The position numbers were made by a program, and so were the translations under genes. 64,000 nucleotides of DNA from Rhodospirillales bacterium (GTDB taxonomy: Bacteria; Pseudomonadota; Alphaproteobacteria; Rhodospirillales; Defluviicoccaceae). The stretch lies in contig JADJQT010000002.1 in the NCBI GenBank assembly GCA_016712595.1, forward strand, positions 558,001 to 622,000, in the 5' to 3' direction. Under the pieces are notes generated by a model. That model saw nothing but the letters and a program-made list of their open reading frames with translations, searched no databases and had not been told where the DNA came from. Shown one piece after another: positions 50,333 through 59,218 of this stretch (position 1 is its first letter; the number at the start of each line of letters is the position of its first letter).

Positions 50333-50539
50333 ATGGCAAAGGGGACGGTGAAGTGGTTCAACGCCACGAAGGGCTACGGGTTCATCACGCCAGACGACAG
50401 CGACAAGGATGCGTTCGTTCATGTCTCCGAAGTCGAGCGGTCGGGAATGGAACGGCTGACCGAGGGACAACGCGTGTGTTTTCAGATTCGCCAGGAAGCA
50501 CGCGGCCTCAAGGCTGTCGGCTTGACGCCAGCGGACTAA
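50333..50539 (+). CDS. Cold-shock-domain protein
   Basis: The 68-residue protein is a CspA-type single OB-fold RNA chaperone. RNP1 is GYGFITPDD and RNP2 is DAFVHVSEV. The ATG at 50333 has GGGGAG upstream; the longer frame to 50258 lies in the 5' leader. The leader is over 200 nt long and AT-rich near 50090-50170, as in cold-inducible csp genes. Cold induction is inferred from the family only. Confidence 0.94.
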   Translation: MAKGTVKWFNATKGYGFITPDDSDKDAFVHVSEVERSGMERLTEGQRVCFQIRQEARGLKAVGLTPAD

Positions 50540-50979
50540 CGCCGACGGCACAGGCGTAAGCCGCTTCTTTCGTCGGCCACGTTCTTTCCATTTGCCTCGC
50601 CAGACGCCGCGGTTGGACGGTTCTGCGTCCCCGCGAAATGGATCGCCTTGCCGGTCGACAAAGCTTTGTCCCGGCTGCCGACACGGGCATCGGCCACGAC
50701 CCCCTGGCGATATCGACCGGGCGGATGGCCGATCGGTCAGATGTTCGCCTCCGCTCATTTTGTCGTGCCCAGACCCGTTCCCATGTCCTCCCTGTCGCAA
50801 CGGCGGTCTTGCCGTCCGCATGCGCCGCCCGTGAGCACTTTTGCGCCCGGCGAAACGTTGCGATCGGCGCTTGCAGCACGCGGGCAATCTGGGAATGCTT
50901 ATTCTCCAGGTATTCCTGAGGTATCATCGGCGTTAATTCGTCAATCGGGTACTTCGAACCGATACTGCGGGAGGCAAAA
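50540..50979. other. No gene recognised
   Basis: About 440 nt between the cold-shock gene and the acyl-CoA synthetase. Three plus-strand frames are open but none has a recognisable domain or good ribosome binding site, and GC content is high, which keeps frames open by chance. A GGGAGG at 50968-50973 serves the next gene. Confidence 0.5.
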
Positions 50980-52668
50980 TTGGACGTCTGGGACGAGGCG
51001 CGAACCCACCTTGACGGATTGCCGGGGGGCGGTGGTTTGAACATCGCGTTCGAAGCCGTCGATCGGCACGTCGCCCATGGCAGGGGGGAGGCGATTGCCT
51101 TTCGCTTCGTTGCTGCCGACTTCTCGATCCGCACCGTGACGTTTGCCGAGTTGATGCGCCAGACGAACCGCTTCGCCAATGTCCTGGGTACGCTCGGTGT
51201 CGGCGCCGGCGACATGGTGTTTGCCTTTGCCGACCGGCGACCGGAGGTTTACGTCGCGGCGCTTGGCTGCCTGAAGGTCCGCGGCGTTTTTTCGGCCTTG
51301 TTCGCGTCCCTTGGCGAGCAGGCGCTTCAGTCGCGCCTCGCCAAGGGGCTCGGCAAGGCCCTCATAACTGTCGCTCCTCTATACGCGCGCCGCGTGGCGC
51401 CAATTCGTGCCGCGCTGCCGCTTCTACGCCACGTCCTTATCGCCGGCGACGATGCCTCCTCAGCAGGCACGCTCGATCTCGATCGGTTGATGCAGGAAGC
51501 CGACGATACCTTTTCCATTCCGCCCACCGATCCCGAAGATCCCGCCTTCGTTCATTTCACCAGCGGTACACGCGGCTCGCCCAAAGGCGTCGTCCATGTT
51601 CATGCCGCGGCCATCGCTCATCATTCCACCGCGGCTAGCGTTCTTGGCCTGCGTTCCGACGACGTGCTCTGGTGCACGGCCGATCCGGGGTGGGTTCTCG
51701 GAACGTCGTACGGGCTGATCGCTCCGTTGCTGCACGGTGTGGAGACCCTGATCGACGAAGACGCCTTCGATGCTACCCGCGCGTATCGGATTATCCAGGA
51801 CCATAAGGTCAGTGTCCTTTATACGACGCCAACGGCCATCCGGGTGATGATGACCGCCGGCTCGCGGCTCGCCCGGACGTTCGACCTCAGCTCGTTGCGC
51901 CTGATTGTCAGTGCCGGCGAGGCGCTCAATCCCGAGGCGGTCCGCTGGGGCCGGCAAACCTTCGCCCTCGATATCCACGACACCTGGTGGCAAACCGAAA
52001 CCGGCGCCATCGTCATCGGTACGCCGGCGGCGGAAGACGTCGTCCTTGGAACGATTGGCACTGCGGTTCCCGGCATTGAGGCAGCGGTCGCGCACCGGCG
52101 CGCGGATGGCAGCGTCGAGATCGTGCGCACGTCGAGCGAAGTCGGCGAACTGGTTCTCTCTGCGGGCTGGCCGTCGATGTTCCGCACGTATCTTGGCGAG
52201 CCGGAGCGCTACGAGCGTTCTTTCAGCGACGGCTGGTATCTGACCGGTGATTGTGTCTGTCGCACCGCCGACGGCCGGTTTTCCTTCGTTGCCCGTGCCG
52301 ACGAGGTCATCAAGTCCGCGGGCCAGCTCATCGGCCCCTCGGAGGTCGAGGCGTGCTTGCTCGAATATCCTGGCGTCGCCGAAGTCGGAGCGGTTGGCAC
52401 ACCGGATCCGATCATTGGCGAGGCGGTCAAGGTCTTCGTCGTCCTGCACGATGGCGTTGCCGCCGACGAAACTCTGCGGGTCGCGATGATCGAGTTTGCT
52501 CGCCACCATCTCGGAGCGGATATGGCCCCGCGCGAGATCGCCTTCTGCCGCGACCTGCCCAAGACGCGCAGCGGTAAGATCGTGCGCAGCTTGCTCAAGG
52601 CTCGTGAACTCGGCCTGCCTGAAGGCGCGTTCGACTTCGACGACCTCGACGATTCGCTCCCGGCCTGA
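50980..52668 (+). CDS. Acyl-CoA synthetase (AMP-forming, acetyl-CoA synthetase-like)
   Basis: The 562-residue protein is an ANL-superfamily ligase. It shows the phosphate loop FTSGTRGSPKGVVHVH (residues about 193-208), TWWQTETGAIVIGT, the hinge YLTGDCVC, VARADEVIKSAGQLIGPSEV and the C-terminal PKTRSGKIVRSLLK with the catalytic lysine. The substrate cannot be read from the sequence; it is probably a short-chain acid such as acetate or propionate. The start is a TTG at 50980 with GGGAGG 7 nt upstream. It follows the CaiB-type transferase and cold-shock genes on the same strand but is likely a separate unit. Confidence 0.9.
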   Translation: MDVWDEARTHLDGLPGGGGLNIAFEAVDRHVAHGRGEAIAFRFVAADFSIRTVTFAELMRQTNRFANVLGTLGVGAGDMVFAFADRRPEVYVAALGCLKVRGVFSALFASLGEQALQSRLAKGLGKALITVAPLYARRVAPIRAALPLLRHVLIAGDDASSAGTLDLDRLMQEADDTFSIPPTDPEDPAFVHFTSGTRGSPKGVVHVHAAAIAHHSTAASVLGLRSDDVLWCTADPGWVLGTSYGLIAPLLHGVETLIDEDAFDATRAYRIIQDHKVSVLYTTPTAIRVMMTAGSRLARTFDLSSLRLIVSAGEALNPEAVRWGRQTFALDIHDTWWQTETGAIVIGTPAAEDVVLGTIGTAVPGIEAAVAHRRADGSVEIVRTSSEVGELVLSAGWPSMFRTYLGEPERYERSFSDGWYLTGDCVCRTADGRFSFVARADEVIKSAGQLIGPSEVEACLLEYPGVAEVGAVGTPDPIIGEAVKVFVVLHDGVAADETLRVAMIEFARHHLGADMAPREIAFCRDLPKTRSGKIVRSLLKARELGLPEGAFDFDDLDDSLPA

Positions 52669-53000
52669 GCTCCGGGCGCGTTATTTCGCGCGGCGGCGGC
52701 TCGGCGTGGTGTCGATGCCCCCCCCGGCCGCGGATGGCCGAGCCGTACGGCCACAGCGAATCGGTATCCGTCCGATGGTGCCCGCCGATCGAACACCATG
52801 TTCGCCGGGATGAGCAACATAAGTTGCCGGCACGGCGACGCGAATCGCGTTGCTGCCATTTTGCCTTTTGTTTTTCCAGCCGTTACGGCGTAGGTGGGGC
52901 GCTGGCGAGGGATCGTTGCCGCAGCGTGCCGCGCTGCCCTTTTCGCTGCGCCATACCTTTGCTATATCTTGGCCACAATTTAAGTGGAGTGGTCTGCGCC
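52669..53000. other. No gene recognised
   Basis: About 330 nt before the L,D-transpeptidase gene, with an 8-C run at 52718-52725. Open frames here have no domain. The promoter of the transpeptidase gene is probably in the A/T-richer part near 52950-52985. Confidence 0.45.
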
Positions 53001-53519
53001 GTGCTCAAGGCATTAATTGCGTCCTGCGGTGTTGCTTGCGCGCTGATCGTATGGGGACAGCCGGCAAGGGCCGGCACCGAGTGGTCCCAGCCGTTCAAGG
53101 CCGATCGCGTTCTCGTCGTCAAGAGCGAGCGGCAACTTTATCTCTTGCGGGACGATAGGGTTATCGGACGGTATGCCATCTCGCTCGGTCGATCGCCGGT
53201 GGGCGACAAGGTGTTTCAGGGCGACGGCCGCACACCGGAAGGCATTTACGCGCTTGATGAGCGCAACAACGGCAGCCGTTTCTACCGGGCGATTCACATC
53301 TCTTATCCCAACTCCCAGGATATCGCGGAGGCGCGCAAGTACGGCGGGCGGCCCGGCGGACTGGTGATGATCCATGGCCAGCCGAGCGAATTCAACCGCG
53401 GCTACCACGACCGCTTGGCGTGGGACTGGACCGAAGGTTGCATTGCGCTCAGCAACGCCGAGATGGACGAAATTTGGCAGGCGACCGAGATCGGCACGCC
53501 GATCGAGATCTTGCCGTAA
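53001..53519 (+). CDS. L,D-transpeptidase (YkuD domain)
   Basis: The 172-residue protein has an N-terminal signal-like helix (LKALIASCGVACALIVWGQP ending ARAG) and a YkuD domain with the catalytic pattern MIHGQ and SxGCIALS-like ending (EGCIALSNAE, catalytic cysteine). It forms 3-3 cross-links in peptidoglycan or attaches lipoproteins. The GTG at 53001 with GGAG 12 nt upstream is preferred; the frame opens as far as 52734 but upstream residues are not family-like. An Lpp-like lipoprotein gene follows, its possible cross-linking partner. Confidence 0.9.
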   Translation: MLKALIASCGVACALIVWGQPARAGTEWSQPFKADRVLVVKSERQLYLLRDDRVIGRYAISLGRSPVGDKVFQGDGRTPEGIYALDERNNGSRFYRAIHISYPNSQDIAEARKYGGRPGGLVMIHGQPSEFNRGYHDRLAWDWTEGCIALSNAEMDEIWQATEIGTPIEILP

Positions 53520-53671
53520 TCACGCAACCATCAGTGCACAAAAGCGAACTTCCCCCGGCTTGGGATCATGTCGCGCTTGATTTCTGGCGCCACTCATCTA
53601 AAACCCGAATGGGCGCGGTCTATTCCGCGCCCTGCGTGCATCAAACCCCAAGGATTACCGCGGAGGGGAAA

Positions 53672-53980
53672 ATGAGGATCGGTTTCGGCAAAATTCTGCC
53701 GGCTGTGCTTTTGGCAAGCACGTTTGCTGTCGGCGCGTGCGCCTCGTCGGGCGAGGTGGACGACCTGAAGGCGAGCGTCAGCTCGCTGCAAAGGGACGTC
53801 GCTGGGTTGAAGTCCGATACGGCCGCCGCTCGTTCCGAGTCCGCGAAGGCCGCGCAGGAGGCCCGTTCGGCCGCCGCCGCTGCCCAGCAGGCTGCCGCAG
53901 AGGCCAAAGCTGCCGCCAACGCAGCCAACGCCGCTTCGGAGAAGTCGGATCGGATGTTCCAGAAGTCGCTGCGCAAGTAG
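53672..53980 (+). CDS. Lpp-like small murein lipoprotein
   Basis: The 102-residue protein has a lipoprotein signal (LPAVLLASTFAVGAC, lipobox cysteine C23). The mature part is a heptad coiled coil: VDDLKASVSSLQRDVAGLKS followed by a long alanine-rich zipper, and it ends with K at the C-terminus (SLRK). This is the architecture of Braun-type lipoproteins, whose terminal lysine is attached to peptidoglycan by L,D-transpeptidases. The ATG at 53672 has GGAGGGG upstream. It is next to a transpeptidase gene, which supports that link, but a covalent link is inferred. Confidence 0.82.
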   Translation: MRIGFGKILPAVLLASTFAVGACASSGEVDDLKASVSSLQRDVAGLKSDTAAARSESAKAAQEARSAAAAAQQAAAEAKAAANAANAASEKSDRMFQKSLRK

Positions 53981-54412
53981 CACGAGGCTTCTCGCAACCC
54001 ATGACTCCCTGGCTTCTTACGTCGGGGAGGATATTGGTTGTGCGGCCGGTCTGCGGATAAAGAACCACGGCAGACGGCCGTTAAAACAGACGCCAGATGT
54101 CCTGTTTCGCGCTGCTCCTGGATCGCTCGGCGACGATCGCCGGCAGACCCGGGCGCGAGGCCGGCTGATGGTGGTGAGTAGGGCGGAATCCGCACAAGGA
54201 TTCCGCCCTTTCTCGTTTATTGCCGGGGTATTGGCGCTTTTTCACCGATCACATCCGCACCGGACGGGAACTGAGCTGGCGGAAGCCGCTACCCCGAATC
54301 GGGAGGTAAACGCGCGGCGTGCATGCGCATGGCGTCTGCAGTATAATTAATCATCTTGAGACGTTTCGTTCGATCGCACAGTGGCGAGCGCGTGTCGCAT
54401 GGGACGGGCGCG
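53981..54412. other. Spacer with terminator between lipoprotein and Usp genes
   Basis: About 430 nt without a gene. It contains a strong terminator hairpin at 54181-54208. The remainder near 54310-54360 is A/T-richer and may hold the promoter of the universal stress protein gene. Confidence 0.55.
54181..54208 (+). terminator. Intrinsic terminator of the lipoprotein gene
   Basis: GGGCGGAATCC and its perfect 11-bp complement flank a 6-nt loop, followed by TTTCTCGTTT. It is 201 nt downstream of the lipoprotein stop on the plus strand. Confidence 0.85.
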
Positions 54413-55258
54413 ATGAAAACGATTTTGCTGCCATTTCACGATGAAGAGGCCGGGCGGACCGCGGTCGAGGCGGCGGCGTTCATCGTTCAGCGATATGACG
54501 GCTTTCTGCAGGGGCTCCTCGTCCAGGAGGGTCCTCATGTCAGTTTTGGGCGCAACATGCCGGTGCCCGCCGAATATCTCGCCCAGGCCGTGCGACAGTG
54601 GCGGGAATTTGCCGCTTCGGCGCGCGAGCATTTTTTCGCGCTGACCCGCGACCGGGGCATGGTGCCGGGTGAGATCGAGAGCGCCGGCGCCGGACCGATG
54701 GCGGCCTGGCGGGAGGTCGAGGGGCGGGAAAGTCAGGTCGTCGGCGAATACGGCCGGTTATTCGATCTCATCGTGGTTGGTCGGTCCGGCGAGCAAGCGG
54801 CGGTCCGCTGGGAGGAGACCTGCGAGGCGGCACTGTTCGAAACCGGAAGGCCGATTTTGCTGGCGGCGCGTCGATCCCGCATGGCGCTGGGCGAGCACAT
54901 CATCATCGCGTGGAACGGATCCACCGAAACGGCGCGCACCGTCGCGCTGGCATCGCCACTGCTGACTGCGGCATCGTCGGTCACGGTCCTGACGGTAGAG
55001 GGTGGCATGGTGCCCGGGCCATCCGGTGCGGAATTGGCCGCGCACTTGCGGCGCACCGGTGTTGCGGCCGACGGTCTCCGGGTAAGCGCCGAGGGGCGGA
55101 CGGTCGGTGAGGCGATTCTCGAGACCTGCGAGGAACGTGGTGCCGACCTGCTGGTTAAAGGCGCCTATACGCGCAGCCGGCTGCGTCAGATCGTGTTCGG
55201 CGGGGCGACCGAGCACGTGATGCGATGGGCCAGACTCCCTGTCTTTCTCGCGCACTGA
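54413..55258 (+). CDS. Tandem universal stress protein (UspA family)
   Basis: The 281-residue protein has two UspA-like domains. The N-terminal part starts MKTILLPFHDEEAGRTAVEA and ends DLIVVGRSGEQ. The C-terminal one has EHIIIAWNGSTETARTVALA and ends ADLLVKGAYTRSRLRQIVFG. In the second, the ATP-binding G-x2-G-x9-G-S/T pattern is not clearly complete. Function is general stress tolerance; the molecular ligand is unknown. The ATG at 54413 is used; the frame opens to 54356. It is a single gene, with the AI-2E-family gene convergent. Confidence 0.86.
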   Translation: MKTILLPFHDEEAGRTAVEAAAFIVQRYDGFLQGLLVQEGPHVSFGRNMPVPAEYLAQAVRQWREFAASAREHFFALTRDRGMVPGEIESAGAGPMAAWREVEGRESQVVGEYGRLFDLIVVGRSGEQAAVRWEETCEAALFETGRPILLAARRSRMALGEHIIIAWNGSTETARTVALASPLLTAASSVTVLTVEGGMVPGPSGAELAAHLRRTGVAADGLRVSAEGRTVGEAILETCEERGADLLVKGAYTRSRLRQIVFGGATEHVMRWARLPVFLAH

Positions 55259-55325
55259 AAACGGCGTGCGGGAAAAGCGCGGGGCCGGTGAACGCCGGTT
55301 TGCCATGAGGGGGCCGAGGTAGGAG

Positions 55326-56429
55326 TCAGGTGCTGCGACCGCCGATGAACACGCCGACGGGGCGCAGTCCGACGATGGCATCACACACAACTTTCATCGC
55401 GGCGAGCAGCGGAACGGCCATCAGAGCGCCGGGGATGCCCCACATCCATGTCCAGGCGACAATCGAGATGAATACCGCCACTGGATTCATCGTTAGCCGC
55501 CGGCCAACGATGACGGGCGTGACGAATTGCGATTCAACCAGATGCAGGGCGAGATAGATGATCGCCGGCAGCATTCCGTCAACGACCCCCGGGAAGGAGA
55601 GCAGACCGACCAGCGCGACAATGCCCACGCCGATAACGGCGCCGACGAGAGGAACGAAGTTCAGCACTGCCGCCATCGTCCCCCAGAGAATGGCGTTCGG
55701 CATGTCGAGCAGCCAGAGAGCGAATCCGGTAGCCAGACCAAGGCCGGCGTTGATCAGCGTGACAGTGGCAAGGTAGGCGGAAAGCTTACGCTGGACATCG
55801 CGGGCGATATTGATCGTTTGTTCACCGCGGCCACCCGGCATGACCTGACGCAGCTTGTCACGGAAGAGTTCTCCCGTGGCGAGGAAGAAGAACAACAGGG
55901 CGAACAGAATTCCAAGAGTCGAGCCGACGAGTTGCAGCACACTGACGGTGCGCACAAACAGTCCGCCCTCTTCCACCACCACCCGTTGCGGGACCTGCTG
56001 AGGGCTTTCGAACGTAGTCATCGCCTCGACCTGCTGCGAGGCTTGACGCATGTCCTCGATCGGTTCCTTCAGCAGGCGGAACTTGCGTTCGAGCTGCTTG
56101 GTGATCTTCGGCAGTTCCGCCGTCCACTTCGCCGCGGGATCCGCAAGCAGGCCAATGCCGCCGACAACGAAGCCGACCAGGGCGACGACGACGATCACCG
56201 ATCCCAAAGGCGGTGAGATGTGCAGGCGCGCGAGCGTGCGGACGACGGGAGCGAGCAACATCGCCAGCAGGGTGGCGACGACGATCGGCATGAGCACCGC
56301 CTGGGCGAGATAGAAGGTGTAGAGAATCGCCAGCGCGAACAGCCCAATTGTAGCAAGCGCGCTTGCCCGGGCGAGATTGATGCCGGGCCCGGGGGACACC
56401 CGGTCAATCCTCTTCGTCGCCGTTGCCAT
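55326..56429 (-). CDS. AI-2E family transporter (PerM/TqsA type)
   Basis: The 367-residue polytopic protein matches the AI-2E/UPF0118 family (YdiK, PerM, TqsA), which act as exporters or ion/proton-coupled permeases. About eight transmembrane helices are visible, including ALATIGLFALAILYTFYLAQ and TLGILFALLFFFLATGELF. The conserved region LNFVPLVGAVIGVGIVALVG and LALHLVESQFVTPVIVGRRL are diagnostic. The ATG at 56429 overlaps the pheA 3' end by 26 nt, so it may be cotranscribed with kdsB and pheA. Substrate is unknown. Confidence 0.9.
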   Translation of the reverse strand: MATATKRIDRVSPGPGINLARASALATIGLFALAILYTFYLAQAVLMPIVVATLLAMLLAPVVRTLARLHISPPLGSVIVVVALVGFVVGGIGLLADPAAKWTAELPKITKQLERKFRLLKEPIEDMRQASQQVEAMTTFESPQQVPQRVVVEEGGLFVRTVSVLQLVGSTLGILFALLFFFLATGELFRDKLRQVMPGGRGEQTINIARDVQRKLSAYLATVTLINAGLGLATGFALWLLDMPNAILWGTMAAVLNFVPLVGAVIGVGIVALVGLLSFPGVVDGMLPAIIYLALHLVESQFVTPVIVGRRLTMNPVAVFISIVAWTWMWGIPGALMAVPLLAAMKVVCDAIVGLRPVGVFIGGRST

Positions 56430-57300
56430 CCCAGCGGTAGGGATGTTGCGGATAGGTGCCGAGGACGCGAACTTCCCGGGAGAAGAAGCCAAGTTCCTCG
56501 AGGGCGAGGCGTACACCCCGATGCTCGGGGTGACCTTCGACCTCGACGTAGAATTGCGCGGCGTTGAACCGGCCGCCGACGAGATAGCTTTCCAGTTTGG
56601 TGATGTTGACGCCGTTGGTGGCAAAGCCGCCCAGCGCCTTGTACAGCGCCGCCGGCACATTACGCACCCGAAAGACGAGGCTGGTCATCGACGGGCCTGC
56701 CTTCGGATGCGGGATCAGCGGTTCCTTCGCCATGATCAGAAAACGCGTGGTGTTGTGTTCGGCATCCTCGATGTTGGCGCGCAGGCTGACGAGCCCGTAG
56801 ATGTCACCAGCAAGTTCCGAGGCGATCACCGCCTGGGTTCGATCGCCGGCCTCGGCGATCTCGGCAGCGGCGCCGGCCGTGTCGAGGCGAACGACAGCGT
56901 CGAGGCCAAGCTCGCGAATCAGCGCACGGCACTGGTTGAGCGCATGGATGTGGCTGTGCACATGCGTCAGGAGATCGATTCGTGCGCCCGGCAGCGCCAG
57001 CAGGTGATGATTCACCCGCTGGTAGTGTTCGCCGATGATGTAAAGGCCGGAATTCGGCAGCAGGGTATGAATATCGGCGACGCGGCCGGCGACGGAGTTC
57101 TCGATCGGGATCATCGCGAGGCCGGCGGCGCCGTCGGCGACCGCGGTGAAGGCATCCTCGAACGACCGGCAGGGAAGCGTCGCGAGCTCTGGGCGCGCCG
57201 TCCGGCACGCCAGATCGGAATAGGCGCCGAGCGCTCCCTGAAACGCGATCGTCCGCTGGGGATCGGTTGCCGCCGGGGGGGGCGCCGCATGGGCGCTCAC
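56404..57300 (-). CDS. pheA: Prephenate dehydratase
   Basis: This enzyme converts prephenate to phenylpyruvate in phenylalanine synthesis. The 298-residue protein has the catalytic region with IPIENSVAGRVADIHTLLPN, DTAGAAAEIAEAGDRTQAVI and TTRFLIMAKEPLIP. A C-terminal ACT regulatory domain contains GGFATNGVNITKLESYLVGG. It has no chorismate mutase domain. The start is a GTG at 57300 overlapping the kdsB stop (GTGA). The first codons contain an 8-C run on the coding strand. It is normal in length for monofunctional PheA. Feedback control by phenylalanine through the ACT domain is expected from the family. Confidence 0.95.
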   Translation of the reverse strand: MSAHAAPPPAATDPQRTIAFQGALGAYSDLACRTARPELATLPCRSFEDAFTAVADGAAGLAMIPIENSVAGRVADIHTLLPNSGLYIIGEHYQRVNHHLLALPGARIDLLTHVHSHIHALNQCRALIRELGLDAVVRLDTAGAAAEIAEAGDRTQAVIASELAGDIYGLVSLRANIEDAEHNTTRFLIMAKEPLIPHPKAGPSMTSLVFRVRNVPAALYKALGGFATNGVNITKLESYLVGGRFNAAQFYVEVEGHPEHRGVRLALEELGFFSREVRVLGTYPQHPYRWDGNGDEED

Positions 57301-58037
57301 GGGCGGGCGCCAGCGAGGATCGCGCGCGCGCGGGCAAGATCGCCTGGCGCGTCGACGCCGAGTGGAACGGTATCGACGACGGCAGCGTCGATGCGCATGC
57401 CGTTTTCCAGTGCGCGCAGCTGCTCGAGCCGTTCGCGCCGCTCCAGTTCGCCCGGCGGCAGCGTGACGAATCGCTCGAGCGCGGCGCGGCGGTAGGCGTA
57501 AAGGCCGATGTGGTGCCACAGCGGACCATTGCCGGCTGGAATCGTCGATCGGCTGAAGTAGAGCGCCCGGCCGATCGATGCGCCTGGCGCCAGGGAAAGG
57601 GCGACCTTCACTACGTTCGGATCGGTGCGCTCGGCCGTCACCTCGATCGGCGCCACCAGGGTGGCGATGTCGACCGCTGGATCGGCCAGCGGGCTGAGGG
57701 CGCCATGAACAAGGCGCGGATCGAGAGTCGGCAGATCGCCCTGCAGGTTGACCACGACGTCGTGGCCTGCGTCGGGATCGAGACGGGTGAGGGCCTCAAA
57801 GATTCGGTCCGAGCCGGAGGGATGCTCCGGTCGGGTCAGGATCGCCTTGCCGCCGGCGGCTTCGACCGCGGTTGCGATCTCCGCCTCGGCGCAGGCGACG
57901 ACGACCGGGCCGACGCCCGCCTCCATCGCTCGGCGCCAGACCTGGACGATCATCGGCACACCACAAATCTCGGCGAGCGGCTTGCCTGGAAGGCGCGTCG
58001 ACGCCATCCGCGCTGGCACCAGAATTATCGGATTCAT
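57297..58037 (-). CDS. kdsB: CMP-Kdo synthetase (3-deoxy-manno-octulosonate cytidylyltransferase)
   Basis: KdsB activates Kdo for lipopolysaccharide core synthesis, marking a Gram-negative outer membrane. The 246-residue protein has the N-terminal nucleotide-binding block ILVPARMASTRLPGKPLAEI, HPSGSDRIFEAL, VVNLQGDLPTLDPRLV, and the C-terminal HHIGLYAYRRAALERFVTLP. I use the ATG at 58037; a start at 58064 adds nine residues and is not conserved. It is the first gene of kdsB-pheA-AI-2E permease on the minus strand. Confidence 0.95.
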   Translation of the reverse strand: MNPIILVPARMASTRLPGKPLAEICGVPMIVQVWRRAMEAGVGPVVVACAEAEIATAVEAAGGKAILTRPEHPSGSDRIFEALTRLDPDAGHDVVVNLQGDLPTLDPRLVHGALSPLADPAVDIATLVAPIEVTAERTDPNVVKVALSLAPGASIGRALYFSRSTIPAGNGPLWHHIGLYAYRRAALERFVTLPPGELERRERLEQLRALENGMRIDAAVVDTVPLGVDAPGDLARARAILAGARP

Positions 58038-58237
58038 TGAAGATTTTCGCGTTTGCGAGGACATGGCAGCGAAATAGCACAGACGAGATGGGCCGTGCCA
58101 CTTTCACCTCTAGTCCATGGAGATAATGGGGGGATTGAAGGACCCGGAGGCTTCCGACTATTGTGCCGCCCTCAAGGGTGGAATTGGCCTGCTAAGCCGA
58201 CCGAACGGGTGGTTGGGGCACCGGAAGGAAACAAAAA

Positions 58238-59215
58238 ATGCATTTTTCCCTGCTCGAAAAAATCGGCGCATCGGTGCTGCTGTGCGCCTGGATGATCTAT
58301 GGCGCAAACGTTCTTGGCGGCACGCTCGTACACGTGCGGGAGCACGAATCATCCATGGAGGTGGCCAGCGCGCCGGCCGAACATGGCGCCGGCGGGGCCG
58401 CGGCGGTGGAGGAAACCGATCTCGGCACGCTTCTCGCAGAGGTTCAGCCGGCCGACGGCGAGAAAATCTTCAACAAATGCAAAGCGTGCCACACGATCGA
58501 ACAAGGTGGTCCGAACAAGGTCGGCCCCAATCTCTATAACGTCGTCGGCGGGCCGCGGGCACATATGGAGGGATTCGCCTATTCGCCCGGTCTTGCCGCG
58601 ATGCACGGCGAGCACTGGACCTACGCCGATCTCAATACCTTCCTGACCAGCCCGAAGGCTTTCGTTTCCGGAACCAAAATGACGTTTGCCGGTCTCAGCA
58701 GCCCGAAGGACCGGGCGGCGGTGATCCGCTTCCTTGCCGCCAATACCGAGGCGCCTCCGCCGTTCCCGGCCCCGGCCCCGAAGGCAGCGGCTCCTGAAGC
58801 CGCGAAAACGGCTGCTGTCGAGGCTCCGGCGGCACCGGCCGCCGCGCCGGCGGCTGCGGCCGACATCAAGACGCTGCTCGCTTCGGCTGATCCGGCCGCG
58901 GGGGAGAAGGTGTTCGGCAAGTGCAAGGCCTGCCACAATGCCGAGAACGGCGGACCGAATCAGGTCGGCCCCAACCTGTGGGGTGTCGTCGGCCGGCCGA
59001 TCGCCCATCACGAAGGGTTCAATTATTCGGCGGCTCTTTCGGCGAAGAACGGTGAGACCTGGACGTATGAAGAGCTGAACACGTTCATTACCTCGCCGAA
59101 GGCGTTTGTGCCCGGTACCAAGATGACGTTCCCCGGCCTTCCCAAACCCGAGGACCGGGCGAACGTGATCGCGTTCCTGCGGACCAAGGCCGATTCGCCG
59201 GTCCCTCTGCCGTGA
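58238..59215 (+). CDS. Membrane-anchored di-haem cytochrome c (duplicated CycM-like domains)
   Basis: The 325-residue protein has an N-terminal transmembrane anchor (EKIGASVLLCAWMIYGANVL) and two class-I cytochrome c domains. Haem sites are CKACH at 81-85 and again at 229-233. Axial methionines are M148 and M296, both in GTKMTF. An Ala/Pro-rich linker (about residues 171-208) joins the domains. The two domains share GPNKVGPNLY- and TSPKAFV-type motifs, so one arose by duplication of the other. It is probably an electron carrier on the periplasmic side of the inner membrane. The ATG at 58238 has GGAAGGA upstream. The hisN-like gene follows 3 nt later, suggesting cotranscription. Confidence 0.92.
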   Translation: MHFSLLEKIGASVLLCAWMIYGANVLGGTLVHVREHESSMEVASAPAEHGAGGAAAVEETDLGTLLAEVQPADGEKIFNKCKACHTIEQGGPNKVGPNLYNVVGGPRAHMEGFAYSPGLAAMHGEHWTYADLNTFLTSPKAFVSGTKMTFAGLSSPKDRAAVIRFLAANTEAPPPFPAPAPKAAAPEAAKTAAVEAPAAPAAAPAAAADIKTLLASADPAAGEKVFGKCKACHNAENGGPNQVGPNLWGVVGRPIAHHEGFNYSAALSAKNGETWTYEELNTFITSPKAFVPGTKMTFPGLPKPEDRANVIAFLRTKADSPVPLP

Positions 59216-59218
59216 CGC

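Noticed and set aside
52718..52725. C8 run upstream of the L,D-transpeptidase considered as a switch
   Set aside because: It is about 280 nt upstream of the start with no promoter spacing role apparent, and is expected by chance.
57275..57282. G8 run within pheA considered as a phase-variation site
   Set aside because: It lies in a Pro-rich, poorly conserved start of pheA and runs of this length are expected by chance in this GC-rich sequence; there is no evidence of frame disruption.
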